Of a stretch of 64,000 nt of DNA, positions 16,073-25,177 are shown in pieces (position 1 is the stretch's first letter; every line of letters starts with the position of its first letter). The stretch is from F23-B02 sp963633225 (lineage in GTDB: Bacteria > Bacillota > Clostridia > Oscillospirales > Oscillospiraceae). Location: contig CAVGXR010000063.1 in the NCBI GenBank assembly GCA_963633225.1, positions 29,651-93,650 on the forward strand, given 5' to 3'. The notes below the pieces were generated by a model, which was not told where the DNA came from, made no database searches, and saw only the letters and a program-made list of their open reading frames with translations. The translations under genes and the position numbers were made by a program.

Positions 16073-19000
16073 TTAATTCCCCCTCCCCCTTAACATTGCT
16101 TTCTGCCCAAGAGCAGTATCCATAGGATCTACGAGCTCACCGACAAGCGCTCCTGTGTTCATTACAACACGGATTTTTTCGATACGCTCGACCATGTAAT
16201 TCATTTCTCCCCTAAGAGAACGAAGCTCACTTATCACACCGTCGTTATCGACGTTAATTGTCTGAGTAGCTTCCCGATTCAGGCCAAAGGTAGATGCAGC
16301 TCCGCTGGCCAGTCTGAGCGATGCTCCAGAGGACAGTAAACCGTTTATTGTACCGGCTCCCGCTGTTATGTCGGACAGATCAAGAACGGGACGAACAACA
16401 GGATCTGTATCAATCACATCGTCAACTATATCTGCAAACGTCTGAAGCGCCCCCGAAAGGCCGTTTCTTGCGGATGAGGCAATGTCTGAGCCTGCTTCGT
16501 AAGAATTATGAATATAATCGTGTAAACCCTTGATGAAGCCCAAGCCCGTGTAATTACCCAGATTTCTGAATACTCGAGACGGAGAATTGATGTCGAGCGT
16601 TGTTTTTACTGCTTCCACACTTGCCAAAGCCATGTTCGTTATTTCATCCAAGAAACTTGACTCTTCGGATTTAACACCGTCTATGAGACCTCGGACGATT
16701 TGCTGACCAGTCGAATCCCAGCCAGCATCGGTGAGTATCTTCTGAGCCGTTTCAGACATTTCCTTCATTTCAGACTGGGTGTCGGTCTTAATGATGCCAA
16801 CTTTCTCGGCAAATGTTTTACGCAGCTCATCCAATTTAGCAGCGGTGTCAGTATCAAGCTGATCCATTTCCGATTGCCATGTGCTGGTATACTCATCGAG
16901 TTCTTTTGCAGCATCTTCACGCAGCTTTTCGATATTCTCCTGTGTTTGATCGCGCAAGTTCTCTAACTCGCTCGATGCTATTTCGTTAGCGGTATCGTGT
17001 TTTATACGCCACAGTTTTTCCAGTGTCTCAAGTTGCTCGTCGGTTGCGCTCGCCAGTGCTTCCATTTCTGCAACAGATTTTACGCCCATTTCTCTAAGTT
17101 CCTCAATGAACGCTGAATCAAGGCCTCTCTCCGAAAGGGTGTTAAGAGCATTACTCCAATCGATAAGCTCCTCGACCTGACTTTTCATATTGGATGTTAG
17201 AGTTGCAATATCCGTCTCTTTACGTTCAGAAACCGCATCAAACAGGCTATAGGACTTATAAAGTGTGTCGGCCCTCGATGTCACAGCATCCTCGTACTCT
17301 TTATTAAGAGATGCTATATCACTCTCAAGCTGCTCGTTGATCGATTTGACCTTTTCGGCATACTCTTCTTCAAGCTCAACGCGCTTCTGATTAGCCTCTT
17401 CCTGAGCAGACTGAATATCTTCTATGTACTGCTTCTGGGCATCAGCTATTTCTTTTTCGAGCTGATACACTTTGAGATCGAGCTTTTCACGAGTCTCGCT
17501 TCCCTCGGCATAACGTCTTTGCACGCGCTTATATGCAGCAAGCTCCTCGGCCAGAGTGAGGTCGTTGTAGTTTTTCTTCTTTTCGATCCAATCCATCGAG
17601 TACTGATAGGTAGCGGCAACAAGTTCATTTTGAACTCTGTAGACTTCTCTGTCTATCTTGATTCTCTCTTCGCTTCCTTCAGCATACATCTTCTGCAGAG
17701 CTTCCCAACCGGCAAGTTCTTCTTTAAGACTAATCTCACTGTAATACTTTTTCTCTTCAAGCCATGTCTGGAATGATTCCAGTCCCTGTTTGCTTGCCTC
17801 TATAGCTGCGTTACTCATCTTGGCCGATGCCCACGTCACAGGAACAATACCGTTATTAATACCTATAACCATACCTTCGCCTATGTTTTTGCCAAGCTCT
17901 ATGAACTCTTTTGAAGGTGAATGGCTATCAAGGGCTTTCTTAGCCGCAACAAGAGCTGCTCTACCGAGATTCCAGCCTGCACTTGATGCGCTGCTAAGCT
18001 TAGATTTGATGCCAAGGATGAAACCTTGTGCAACATCTTTACCAGCCTGATTAAAATCGTCTCTATATTTGCGAACAGAATCTACGGCAGAATTCAAGCT
18101 AGACTGCACGGTTCTCAGCATAGATTCCACAGCAGTTTTTGCCGACTTTTTTCCGCTGTCGAACGCGCTTACGAAATTCTTTATGCTATTCGCGGCAACC
18201 TTACTTAAAGCAATGCTGAAATTAGAAAGTACAGAAGCATCAACGGACTGTATGTTTTTGATGAGTGTCACAATACTCCGCACACAAGAAGTTGCCGAAG
18301 CAACTTTATTCGGATCGACATTTTGGACATTCTTAGAGTACGCCGAAAGACTTACTCCAAATGATTCGAGTTTAGAACCGAATGTCTTAAGGTCACTACT
18401 ACCGCCAAATATACCGGCAAGCCCACCGCTTTTGGGTACGGCTCCGGCTAACGAAACTAACGTCTTAGCAATTGCTGCTGCTTTGGTGGACACATTTGTA
18501 TCCATACCTTTAACGGCTGCTGAAAAATCGGCCATCGCTTCGCCAAGCGGAGCAAGGCTTTTTGTAAACTCTTCAACAGAATTTCCACCAGTCAGCCATG
18601 AGGTTATACTATTAATAACATCCGCGCCGGTTATGACAAGTATGGCTTTAGCGAGTGTTTTAACGCCGGTAAGGACGTTTCCTGTAACGGCCTTAACTCC
18701 GGTCACAAACGGCTCTACGTTAGTAGCAAACGCTGAAAGATTGGCACCTATTGCGGGCAATCCGCTCGTAAGTCCCGCTCCAAGACCGCCTATGATGCTT
18801 CCGACAAACTCGCCGATGGCATAGCCGATTTTTGCGACTAACTGTCCGCCGTCTTCAACGAGCTGCGTAAGTCCGGGGATTCTGGAGAGCGCACCAAATG
18901 CCGCAAATATAGCCCCTATTTCAGCTATTAGCAATGCCAATTTGGCAACCGCAGACATGGCTTTTGTAATTAAGGGGTTGATGAGAGCCAGCCCACCAAT

Positions 19001-22000
19001 TATTGCCGCGACGGCAAGGATTCCTTTTCCGGCTTTCTCCGCCATATCAGTTTCAATGCTTGAGATGGAATCGAATATGGACGAGAACAGGGTGACGATG
19101 AATTTAACTCCAGCATCAACCATTTCGGGAGTCCTTTGCGTAAGTTCTTCAAATATCTTTATAACGAACCGACAAAGTCGGTCTATTATGGTTGGAGTGT
19201 ACTCTACCATAGTGTCTAAAATTGTAATTACGGTCGTAAACGCTGATTCAGCGAGTGTCTCTGCACCGTCAGCAATCGTCTTTGCTATGGTTACTATACC
19301 TTCCCCAACTTTCACAGCAATAGTTGGTATCATTTCAACGATCCCGATAATGATCGCTGATACGACTGACGCGATTGCCGTTGCGCTTACGGTACCTGCC
19401 GCAGCTAAAGATATAAGGCCCGCAGCCATAGCTGTTATGCCGACTCCTGCCGTTAGCATCCCAGCCCCCATAAGAGCAATTGCAGCACTGAGGGTCAGTA
19501 TAGTCGGCGCTAATGGTGACAAAACTGCTCCAGCAACACATAGAACAGTAAACGCAGCCGCAAGAGCAATTATACTTTTTGCTATTTCGCCCAAGGTCAT
19601 CGACCCAAGCATAGAAAGAACCGGCGTTAGAACAAGCAGTGCCGTGGCGGCTGCTAGCAAGGCGGCAGAGCCAGCAAGCGTTCCATTCATAGCCTTCAAA
19701 CCAATTGCCAAAATAACAATTGACGCGCCAATGGCCGCAAGCCCCTTGATCATCTGATCCCAGCCCATTCCCGAGAGATTAGTTAAAGCTTTTCCAAGAA
19801 TAGCAATTGAAGCTGCCATAAGGATCATTTGACCTGCTCCTTTGGTGCTCTCGCCTTTAGCTATAATTTTTGCAGCAGCAACAAGAACAGTCGCGACACC
19901 GAGAAGTCCGGCGCCTCCTCTGATTAATTCGTCCCAACTAAGAGCCGACAGATTCTCACAGACTTTTGCCATAACCGCAATACCGGCGGACATAATCAGC
20001 ATCTGACCGGCGAATTTAGTTATCGAAGCGTTATCATCATTCAGTATCTTGGCCGCGGCAACGAATGAGGCAACCAGTGCGGTAATCCCTCCGATGCCTT
20101 TGGCTAATTCTTCTATACTTAATTTTGAAAGCTTCTCGCAAGCGGAGGCCAGTATAACAACCGCTGTTGACATGATAAGCATTTGACCGCCAAATTTAGT
20201 TAACGCTTTCTGGTTTTTGCTCATGATTTTATATGCTGTGACTAGTATGCTTACCAGCGCGGTTATTCCGCCAATACCTTTTGCCATTTCTTCTACAGTA
20301 AGTCCAGAAATTTTCTTCATCGCTGAAGCCAATATGGTCACTGCTGTAGCTAACATGATCATGCTTGTAGCAGCTGCAGTCATAGATATAGAATCTGTAA
20401 TTTTCGACGAACCGAGCACATCGTAAACCTTCAGAACGCCCATCAACTCAGCAATTAGGGCGCTCATAACCGTTAACGATGCCGCCATCTTATCCTTATC
20501 TATCAGCGAAATGATTAGCATAGCCGCTGCGAGAACGAGTAAAGCTTTTGACAACTTCATTATGTTGTCGTATTTCATGCTTTTATTAAATGTCCACAGC
20601 GAACTTTTTAGAGCATTAAATGCACTTACGATACCTTCAGGTGCTTTTATTACAGATTCCAATGTTCCTAAGAATCCGTCTACCATTATACTCTTCCATC
20701 GTTTAATAACCGGTATCCAGTCATCAAAGAACTTCTTGTAAGCAGCCTTCAGAAGTATGAGGGTGCCCATCATTGTAAAAGCACCATTCAGACTGTCTCC
20801 ATTGAAAGCACTGCCAATATTTTTAAAGAACTCGGAGATCTTAGAGCCTATTTTACCAACTATCTCACCGAGCTTTTGGATGAGGCCGAGTAAGCTCTCG
20901 AATCCGGGACTGATGAATTTTTCGTTAGCTGCTCGTATGAAGTCCTTAATATTCTCTGCACATTTACCCAGATACTCAGATAGGCCACCTACAATCGCCT
21001 CAAACGCGCCGGTCTGTCTGATCGATTCGGATGTTTTTGTCAGCCATTGTCCCATGGCACCCGTTATTCCAAGAAATCCGCCTCTTATGCCAGTAAGTTT
21101 TGACAAGAGGTTACCGATTCCTTTAACGACGGCTATGAATACATCGGCCACTAATTTAACCACCGAAAAAACGCCTTTAAATGTTTTTCTTAAGTTATAT
21201 GCTTCCTGACAGCTGAGTTTCATTTTGGCAGTCATCTCTTTTATCTTATTCGTGAAATTTATCAGGTTCTCGGCTGTCGCCGCAGGAAAAATATCACGAA
21301 ATGCTCGTCCGACGGGCGCCAAAATACTCCTCAGTGCAGAGAACGTATTAACTAATGCCGATACGACATTGGAAAATATCTTTATAGAGTCTTCAGAACT
21401 GATCCTTGTTATAGCTGACTTAGCGGCCTCGGCCATTTTATTTACGCTTCCAGTAAATTGGTCAGCAAGTGGTCCAACAGCTTCTTTAACATCATTCACA
21501 CGCTCTCGAATCGCATTAAACAGCTGAACGAGAGATCCATTTTGAACTACAAGCGGCGATACAAATAATGCGCCAATACGAGCTAAAGCAGCCTTAATGT
21601 TTGACATAGCACCGTTGAAAGTCTCGTTTGCTCTTTTGGCATGCTCTCCGAAAGCCGAATCCATAGCTTGTGCAAACAATTCGAAAGAAATTTTGCCATC
21701 AGATACCATCTCACGCACTTCGGCTTCAGTTACCTCCGCACCATCTCCGACCTCAGTTAGATACTTGGCCAATGTTGCAGCAGCATTCAGGCCTCTGCTT
21801 GACAATTGCAATAGCTGTTCACCCATAAGTCTGCCGTTACCGGCAACCGTAGTGAAGATTTGCGAGATACCCTCATACTCGCTATTTGTCATTGCAGCTA
21901 CGCCGGTTATTGCTCTAAGTGCCGATTGCATTTCTGCACCTGATTGCATTCCTGTTGCTGCAAACTGCGCAGCAGCTTTAGCCGCCGAATCGTATGCATA

Positions 22001-22444
22001 TGCCGTGCCATCGACCGAATCCATTGCATCCTGCATGACGGCTTGGACTTTTTCCTCATCGCCTAGCAGACCCTGAAGCTGAAAATGAGCATTTTCGATA
22101 TTTAAAGCTCTGTTTATACCGCCTTGAATAATGCCGTTAGTGAGAAAGCTAATAGTTTTGGTTGCCAGCCGCATTACAGCATCAGTGATGTTCTCCACGG
22201 CGCGCATACCCACTATACCGAGCGTGGAAAACCGATTCTGCAATGACTCCACACCGTTTGCTATCTTGTCAAGGGAAATCTCATTCGCTGCTTTTTCTAC
22301 GCTCTTCAAACCGTTGGATGCGCCGTCCATTTTCAATGAGTTTTGCAACTTCTCCACGGATGAAATGCTGGTATGGATGTTTCTTTCGAACTCGTGATTG
22401 TCAAACTCCATTTCAACAACCCGTTCGTCAACTACTCTGCTCAC
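16073..22444 (-). CDS. tail tape measure protein
   Basis: About 2,123 residues, the longest gene here. The GTG that overlaps the upstream TGA (GTGA) is preferred because GGAGG lies 9 bp before it. The N-terminal third has the TMP motif region ('SRGLNAAATLAKYL'). The middle holds several 55-60-residue hydrophobic repeats containing 'ELAKGIGGITALV' (about 700-960). The C-terminal third is long charged coiled coil (about 1530-1960). Two copies of the 'SPS(K/R)xF..LG' motif occur. The length predicts a tail of roughly 300 nm if each residue spans 0.15 nm. Confidence 0.93.
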   Translation of the reverse strand: MSRVVDERVVEMEFDNHEFERNIHTSISSVEKLQNSLKMDGASNGLKSVEKAANEISLDKIANGVESLQNRFSTLGIVGMRAVENITDAVMRLATKTISFLTNGIIQGGINRALNIENAHFQLQGLLGDEEKVQAVMQDAMDSVDGTAYAYDSAAKAAAQFAATGMQSGAEMQSALRAITGVAAMTNSEYEGISQIFTTVAGNGRLMGEQLLQLSSRGLNAAATLAKYLTEVGDGAEVTEAEVREMVSDGKISFELFAQAMDSAFGEHAKRANETFNGAMSNIKAALARIGALFVSPLVVQNGSLVQLFNAIRERVNDVKEAVGPLADQFTGSVNKMAEAAKSAITRISSEDSIKIFSNVVSALVNTFSALRSILAPVGRAFRDIFPAATAENLINFTNKIKEMTAKMKLSCQEAYNLRKTFKGVFSVVKLVADVFIAVVKGIGNLLSKLTGIRGGFLGITGAMGQWLTKTSESIRQTGAFEAIVGGLSEYLGKCAENIKDFIRAANEKFISPGFESLLGLIQKLGEIVGKIGSKISEFFKNIGSAFNGDSLNGAFTMMGTLILLKAAYKKFFDDWIPVIKRWKSIMVDGFLGTLESVIKAPEGIVSAFNALKSSLWTFNKSMKYDNIMKLSKALLVLAAAMLIISLIDKDKMAASLTVMSALIAELMGVLKVYDVLGSSKITDSISMTAAATSMIMLATAVTILASAMKKISGLTVEEMAKGIGGITALVSILVTAYKIMSKNQKALTKFGGQMLIMSTAVVILASACEKLSKLSIEELAKGIGGITALVASFVAAAKILNDDNASITKFAGQMLIMSAGIAVMAKVCENLSALSWDELIRGGAGLLGVATVLVAAAKIIAKGESTKGAGQMILMAASIAILGKALTNLSGMGWDQMIKGLAAIGASIVILAIGLKAMNGTLAGSAALLAAATALLVLTPVLSMLGSMTLGEIAKSIIALAAAFTVLCVAGAVLSPLAPTILTLSAAIALMGAGMLTAGVGITAMAAGLISLAAAGTVSATAIASVVSAIIIGIVEMIPTIAVKVGEGIVTIAKTIADGAETLAESAFTTVITILDTMVEYTPTIIDRLCRFVIKIFEELTQRTPEMVDAGVKFIVTLFSSIFDSISSIETDMAEKAGKGILAVAAIIGGLALINPLITKAMSAVAKLALLIAEIGAIFAAFGALSRIPGLTQLVEDGGQLVAKIGYAIGEFVGSIIGGLGAGLTSGLPAIGANLSAFATNVEPFVTGVKAVTGNVLTGVKTLAKAILVITGADVINSITSWLTGGNSVEEFTKSLAPLGEAMADFSAAVKGMDTNVSTKAAAIAKTLVSLAGAVPKSGGLAGIFGGSSDLKTFGSKLESFGVSLSAYSKNVQNVDPNKVASATSCVRSIVTLIKNIQSVDASVLSNFSIALSKVAANSIKNFVSAFDSGKKSAKTAVESMLRTVQSSLNSAVDSVRKYRDDFNQAGKDVAQGFILGIKSKLSSASSAGWNLGRAALVAAKKALDSHSPSKEFIELGKNIGEGMVIGINNGIVPVTWASAKMSNAAIEASKQGLESFQTWLEEKKYYSEISLKEELAGWEALQKMYAEGSEERIKIDREVYRVQNELVAATYQYSMDWIEKKKNYNDLTLAEELAAYKRVQRRYAEGSETREKLDLKVYQLEKEIADAQKQYIEDIQSAQEEANQKRVELEEEYAEKVKSINEQLESDIASLNKEYEDAVTSRADTLYKSYSLFDAVSERKETDIATLTSNMKSQVEELIDWSNALNTLSERGLDSAFIEELREMGVKSVAEMEALASATDEQLETLEKLWRIKHDTANEIASSELENLRDQTQENIEKLREDAAKELDEYTSTWQSEMDQLDTDTAAKLDELRKTFAEKVGIIKTDTQSEMKEMSETAQKILTDAGWDSTGQQIVRGLIDGVKSEESSFLDEITNMALASVEAVKTTLDINSPSRVFRNLGNYTGLGFIKGLHDYIHNSYEAGSDIASSARNGLSGALQTFADIVDDVIDTDPVVRPVLDLSDITAGAGTINGLLSSGASLRLASGAASTFGLNREATQTINVDNDGVISELRSLRGEMNYMVERIEKIRVVMNTGALVGELVDPMDTALGQKAMLRGRGN

Positions 22445-22818
22445 AGCTTTGTGACCTCCCTCCATGCATCGTCAGCGATCTTATCAAAAAGCGGCCGAAC
22501 AGCAGGATTTATGTAATCTCTCCCCTGTACCCAGCCGCCATCGCGAGTCCCATGTCCATATTGCAGGATTATCGCGATTGGAACTCCATTTTGAATATTT
22601 GAATTATGAAAACTAATTCTCGCAGATCCATTACGATGCTCAATCTCGTAATACCACGAGCTCGCGGTTAAACCGGAATCTATCGGAGTTGCGGAGGAAA
22701 GAGCTGCCACGCCCTCCCTGCCGTACTTGTTAAGATCGCCCAACCGGGCTACTTCTTTGAGCCTCTCCAAGTAGCCTGTGAGCTTTGAAAAGTCTCCTTT
22801 TTGGCGAAATCTCACCAT
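22441..22818 (-). CDS. HK97 gp10-like head-tail/tail completion protein
   Basis: 125 residues with 'LSSATPIDSGLTASSWYYEI' and 'YGHGTRDGGWVQGRDYINPAVRP', the signature of the HK97 gp10-like family. Such proteins usually sit with head-tail connectors; here the gene lies between the tail chaperones and the tape measure and overlaps the latter's GTG by 4 nt. Its role may thus be in tail assembly. Confidence 0.8.
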   Translation of the reverse strand: MVRFRQKGDFSKLTGYLERLKEVARLGDLNKYGREGVAALSSATPIDSGLTASSWYYEIEHRNGSARISFHNSNIQNGVPIAIILQYGHGTRDGGWVQGRDYINPAVRPLFDKIADDAWREVTKL

Positions 22819-22839
22819 ATTAGGAACCTCCTTCTGGAA

Positions 22840-23382
22840 TTAACCGCTTGTATTCAATTGTTTGCATCTTGCCGCGTTCAGCGCGGCATTGCGGCTCATT
22901 ATCTCTCGCCTGCTTCGCTTCTTTGGCGGCTGATTTTTAATGTTGCATACTCGTATCAATGTGAACAATCTGTTTAAGTGCCACTTCTGGCATTCGAAAG
23001 GTATATTGAGCGCTATCATCCAGTAGTAGATAAGCTCGCTTGTTATCTGCTCTGAGTTTCGCTTTCCGCCACCCGTATCGTTAAACCAAGTGGCGGTCAT
23101 CGGAGCCTGTATGTACTGGTTTACTTGCTGAATGTTCTCGGGCGATAAGCGCTCATACACATCCGGCTTCACATTTTGGGTGAGAGTCATGCAACGTATA
23201 TAGTCTATGGTTTCTGCCGTTGTCTTCTCATCTTTTGAGAGAAACGGTTTGCACCACTTTGATTCCCATTTTGAAAGAGAGACCAAAGAATGCTCTAACT
23301 GTAAGGCTTGCTCATCCTTATAGATGAATTCTTCTTTGGCCTCATCCCAGAATTCCGCTGCCGGTACAACTATTCTTAGCAT
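22840..23382 (-). CDS. tail assembly chaperone (downstream member)
   Basis: 180 residues, rich in charged and aromatic residues, with 'FLSKDEKTTAETIDYIRCMTL' and a very basic C-terminus. In Clostridial siphophages a protein of this type follows the major-tail-protein chaperone. It has its own ribosome site and lies 22 bp after the preceding stop, so I see no programmed frameshift of the gpG-gpGT kind. Confidence 0.7.
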   Translation of the reverse strand: MLRIVVPAAEFWDEAKEEFIYKDEQALQLEHSLVSLSKWESKWCKPFLSKDEKTTAETIDYIRCMTLTQNVKPDVYERLSPENIQQVNQYIQAPMTATWFNDTGGGKRNSEQITSELIYYWMIALNIPFECQKWHLNRLFTLIRVCNIKNQPPKKRSRREIMSRNAALNAARCKQLNTSG

Positions 23383-23404
23383 TCCTTAGTCCTCTGACGT
23401 GCTC

Positions 23405-23794
23405 TTACTTAACTTCAGCAGGGCTCGAGCCGGCTACATTTGCATTCATGACCTTCTCAACGAATTTAGCTGCTGCACCGGCGTCGGTTACGAGCTTTTC
23501 AAACAGGACTTCGTAAGCTGGAGTTTCCATGAACGCTTTTGATATCTCTTCCGATTTCATGAATCTTCTGCCGTCATCGCTCTTCTCGCCGTATGCGGCC
23601 TTGATAAAGTCCTCAAAAAACTCCATGATCTGCTTTCCGTTTGCGCCTGCAGCAATACTCTCCAGCTGCACATCGTAGCCGCCCTTAACACTTGCCTGCA
23701 TTCTCACGATCTCGGGCTTGGACATATTGAAATAGAATGTTTCGGTTCTCTCTACACCATTCAGATCAGTGTAAGTAATAGTTTCGTGTGTCAT
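23405..23794 (-). CDS. tail assembly chaperone (upstream member)
   Basis: 129 residues starting MTHETITYTDLNGVERTETF, acidic and helical, matching the Firmicute phage gpG-like chaperone that coats the tape measure during tail assembly. It lies between the major tail protein and the second chaperone. A GAAAGGAG ribosome site precedes the ATG. Confidence 0.75.
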   Translation of the reverse strand: MTHETITYTDLNGVERTETFYFNMSKPEIVRMQASVKGGYDVQLESIAAGANGKQIMEFFEDFIKAAYGEKSDDGRRFMKSEEISKAFMETPAYEVLFEKLVTDAGAAAKFVEKVMNANVAGSSPAEVK

Positions 23795-23818
23795 TTTTAT
23801 TTTCTCCTTTCATATCTG

Positions 23819-23854
23819 AAAAAAGGAGGCGCCAGCTTGCCTGAATACGCCTCC
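23819..23854 (-). terminator. intrinsic terminator after the major tail protein gene
   Basis: The minus strand forms a GGAGGCG/CGCCTCC stem followed by six T residues. It probably lowers expression of the chaperones relative to the tail tube protein. Confidence 0.8.
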
Positions 23855-23864
23855 GAAATAGTTA

Positions 23865-24518
23865 TTATGCAGCAGCAAATATCGCTGCGATCTCGGCCGG
23901 AGTGGGAAGATGTGCTTCCTTGTTCTCGGTGCCGTACAGCTCATCCTCAAGTGCCTTGAGCTTGTCTGCATCGACATCGAGGCTGCTGATCGTAATAGTC
24001 GCGGTGGGCTTGTGACCGTCTACCTCCACAGGCGTGGTCGAAACCTCCCAGGACAGAGTCATTGCCTCGGGAGAGTCGTTAATGGTCTGATAAGACTTCT
24101 CGGAAGGAGAAGCGAGGCAGCCATATACAATATGGATCTTATAGCCGTGATCACTGCCGTCGGTATCATTGCCAACACGGGTCTGATAGCTCAGGCCGAA
24201 CTGCTGGCGGGGCTGCTGACCGATAACGACGCCTTCTGCAAGGGATGCACTGCCGTCGCAGGCTGCAAACTCCTTCGGGTAGGTATAAGCTTCGATAGTT
24301 GCCGCGAACTCTTCCGTGGACATCAGGTTGAGGTACTTGATGTCATCCGCATACAGCGCCGTGGCCTCAGCTCCGGACGGATTCTCGCTTACGCCGGTAA
24401 GACCGTTCCAGGCAACACCCTTGGTGTAACTGCCATTGGTTGCGGGGTAAAGAACGCCCTTGGACACGCCGGTTTCATAAAAACGCTCGCCGACTTTATC
24501 CCATACGATTTTAGCCAT
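23865..24518 (-). CDS. major tail (tube) protein
   Basis: 217 residues. 'GERFYETGVSKGVLYP', 'YTKGVAWNGLTGVSENP', 'GQQPRQQFGLSYQTRVGN' and 'YGCLASPSEKSYQTIN' identify the phi13-type major tail protein, which polymerises into the tail tube. It is bracketed by two intrinsic terminators, as expected for a highly expressed structural gene. Confidence 0.92.
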   Translation of the reverse strand: MAKIVWDKVGERFYETGVSKGVLYPATNGSYTKGVAWNGLTGVSENPSGAEATALYADDIKYLNLMSTEEFAATIEAYTYPKEFAACDGSASLAEGVVIGQQPRQQFGLSYQTRVGNDTDGSDHGYKIHIVYGCLASPSEKSYQTINDSPEAMTLSWEVSTTPVEVDGHKPTATITISSLDVDADKLKALEDELYGTENKEAHLPTPAEIAAIFAAA

Positions 24519-24533
24519 GTGTATTTCCTCCTA

Positions 24534-24579
24534 AAATTAAAAATAGAGCGAGAATACCCAATGATTCAGGTTCTCGCTC
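24534..24579 (-). terminator. terminator overlapping the end of the tail-terminator gene
   Basis: The minus strand forms a 9-bp stem (GAGCGAGAA/TTCTCGCTC) followed by TATTTTTAATTTT, inside the last codons of the upstream gene and 20 bp before the major tail protein start. Confidence 0.7.
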
Positions 24580-24842
24580 TTGAAGTGCCTGTCAAAGCGA
24601 CAGATTCGTAGTTTTGCAATTGTATCTACAAATGAGCTGTCCGGATTCTTATCGATCAAAGTTACCGAATAGCATTTATGCAATAAATATACCCCGTCAT
24701 CGGCATGGTTATTTTGGATGTCATCCAAACCATAAACGATAGCGGGGTAATTCATTTTTACTGACTCCGGAGGTTGAAAATATACATTTCTTGTCCCGAG
24801 GATTTCTTCCAGCAGGGTTTGCAGATCTAGTCTATTCGCCAT
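24537..24842 (-). CDS. tail completion/terminator protein
   Basis: The start MANRLDLQTLL is taken for its GGGGGTG ribosome site. 101 residues with 'FQPPESVKMNYPAIVYGLDD' and 'HKCYSVTLIDKNPDS', the pattern of the short phage proteins that cap the tail tube. It lies just upstream of the major tail protein in the usual order. Its last 12 codons form the stem of an intrinsic terminator. Confidence 0.75.
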   Translation of the reverse strand: MANRLDLQTLLEEILGTRNVYFQPPESVKMNYPAIVYGLDDIQNNHADDGVYLLHKCYSVTLIDKNPDSSFVDTIAKLRICRFDRHFKSENLNHWVFSLYF

Positions 24843-25149
24843 TATATACACCCCCGATAGTCAATATTAGTCTTGGGTGCTGAACTTCTACGCTCGTGAC
24901 CTTCCACTTAGCGCCCATAAACTCGACGTATTTCATGGCGTGAAAATTCTCATAGGCGAATGCGTCTGCTAAGATGCTTATCTCGTTCGAAATGTTGAGA
25001 TCGTCATTAACCTTGTCGGCCGATTGATACCGCCTCATGTTCTTTATCAGATCGCCGTAATATGAGCGCTCTGCAACTCGCTCTTCCCAAACTCCGGGTT
25101 CGGTCTCTTCGGTTACCGAATACCCTATTTTACCGTAATATTTCGCCAT
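24832..25149 (-). CDS. head closure/connector protein
   Basis: 105 residues starting MAKYYGKIGYSVTEETEPGVWEE, with 'YVEFMGAKWKVTSVEVQHPRL'. Proteins of this type follow the capsid gene in Clostridial siphophages and serve as the head-tail stopper. The ATG sits inside an ATTCAAAATGG motif that recurs across the structural region. It overlaps the next gene by 11 nt. Confidence 0.75.
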   Translation of the reverse strand: MAKYYGKIGYSVTEETEPGVWEERVAERSYYGDLIKNMRRYQSADKVNDDLNISNEISILADAFAYENFHAMKYVEFMGAKWKVTSVEVQHPRLILTIGGVYNGE

Positions 25150-25177
25150 TTTGAATTTTCACTCCTAATTCAGGTTA

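Noticed and set aside
18069..19757. Two long plus-strand frames opposite the tape measure gene
   Set aside because: They mirror the Ala-rich hydrophobic repeats of the tape measure protein and have no ribosome site or family match.
23382..23410. Programmed frameshift between the two tail chaperone genes
   Set aside because: The genes do not overlap, each has its own ribosome site, and no slippery heptamer is visible.
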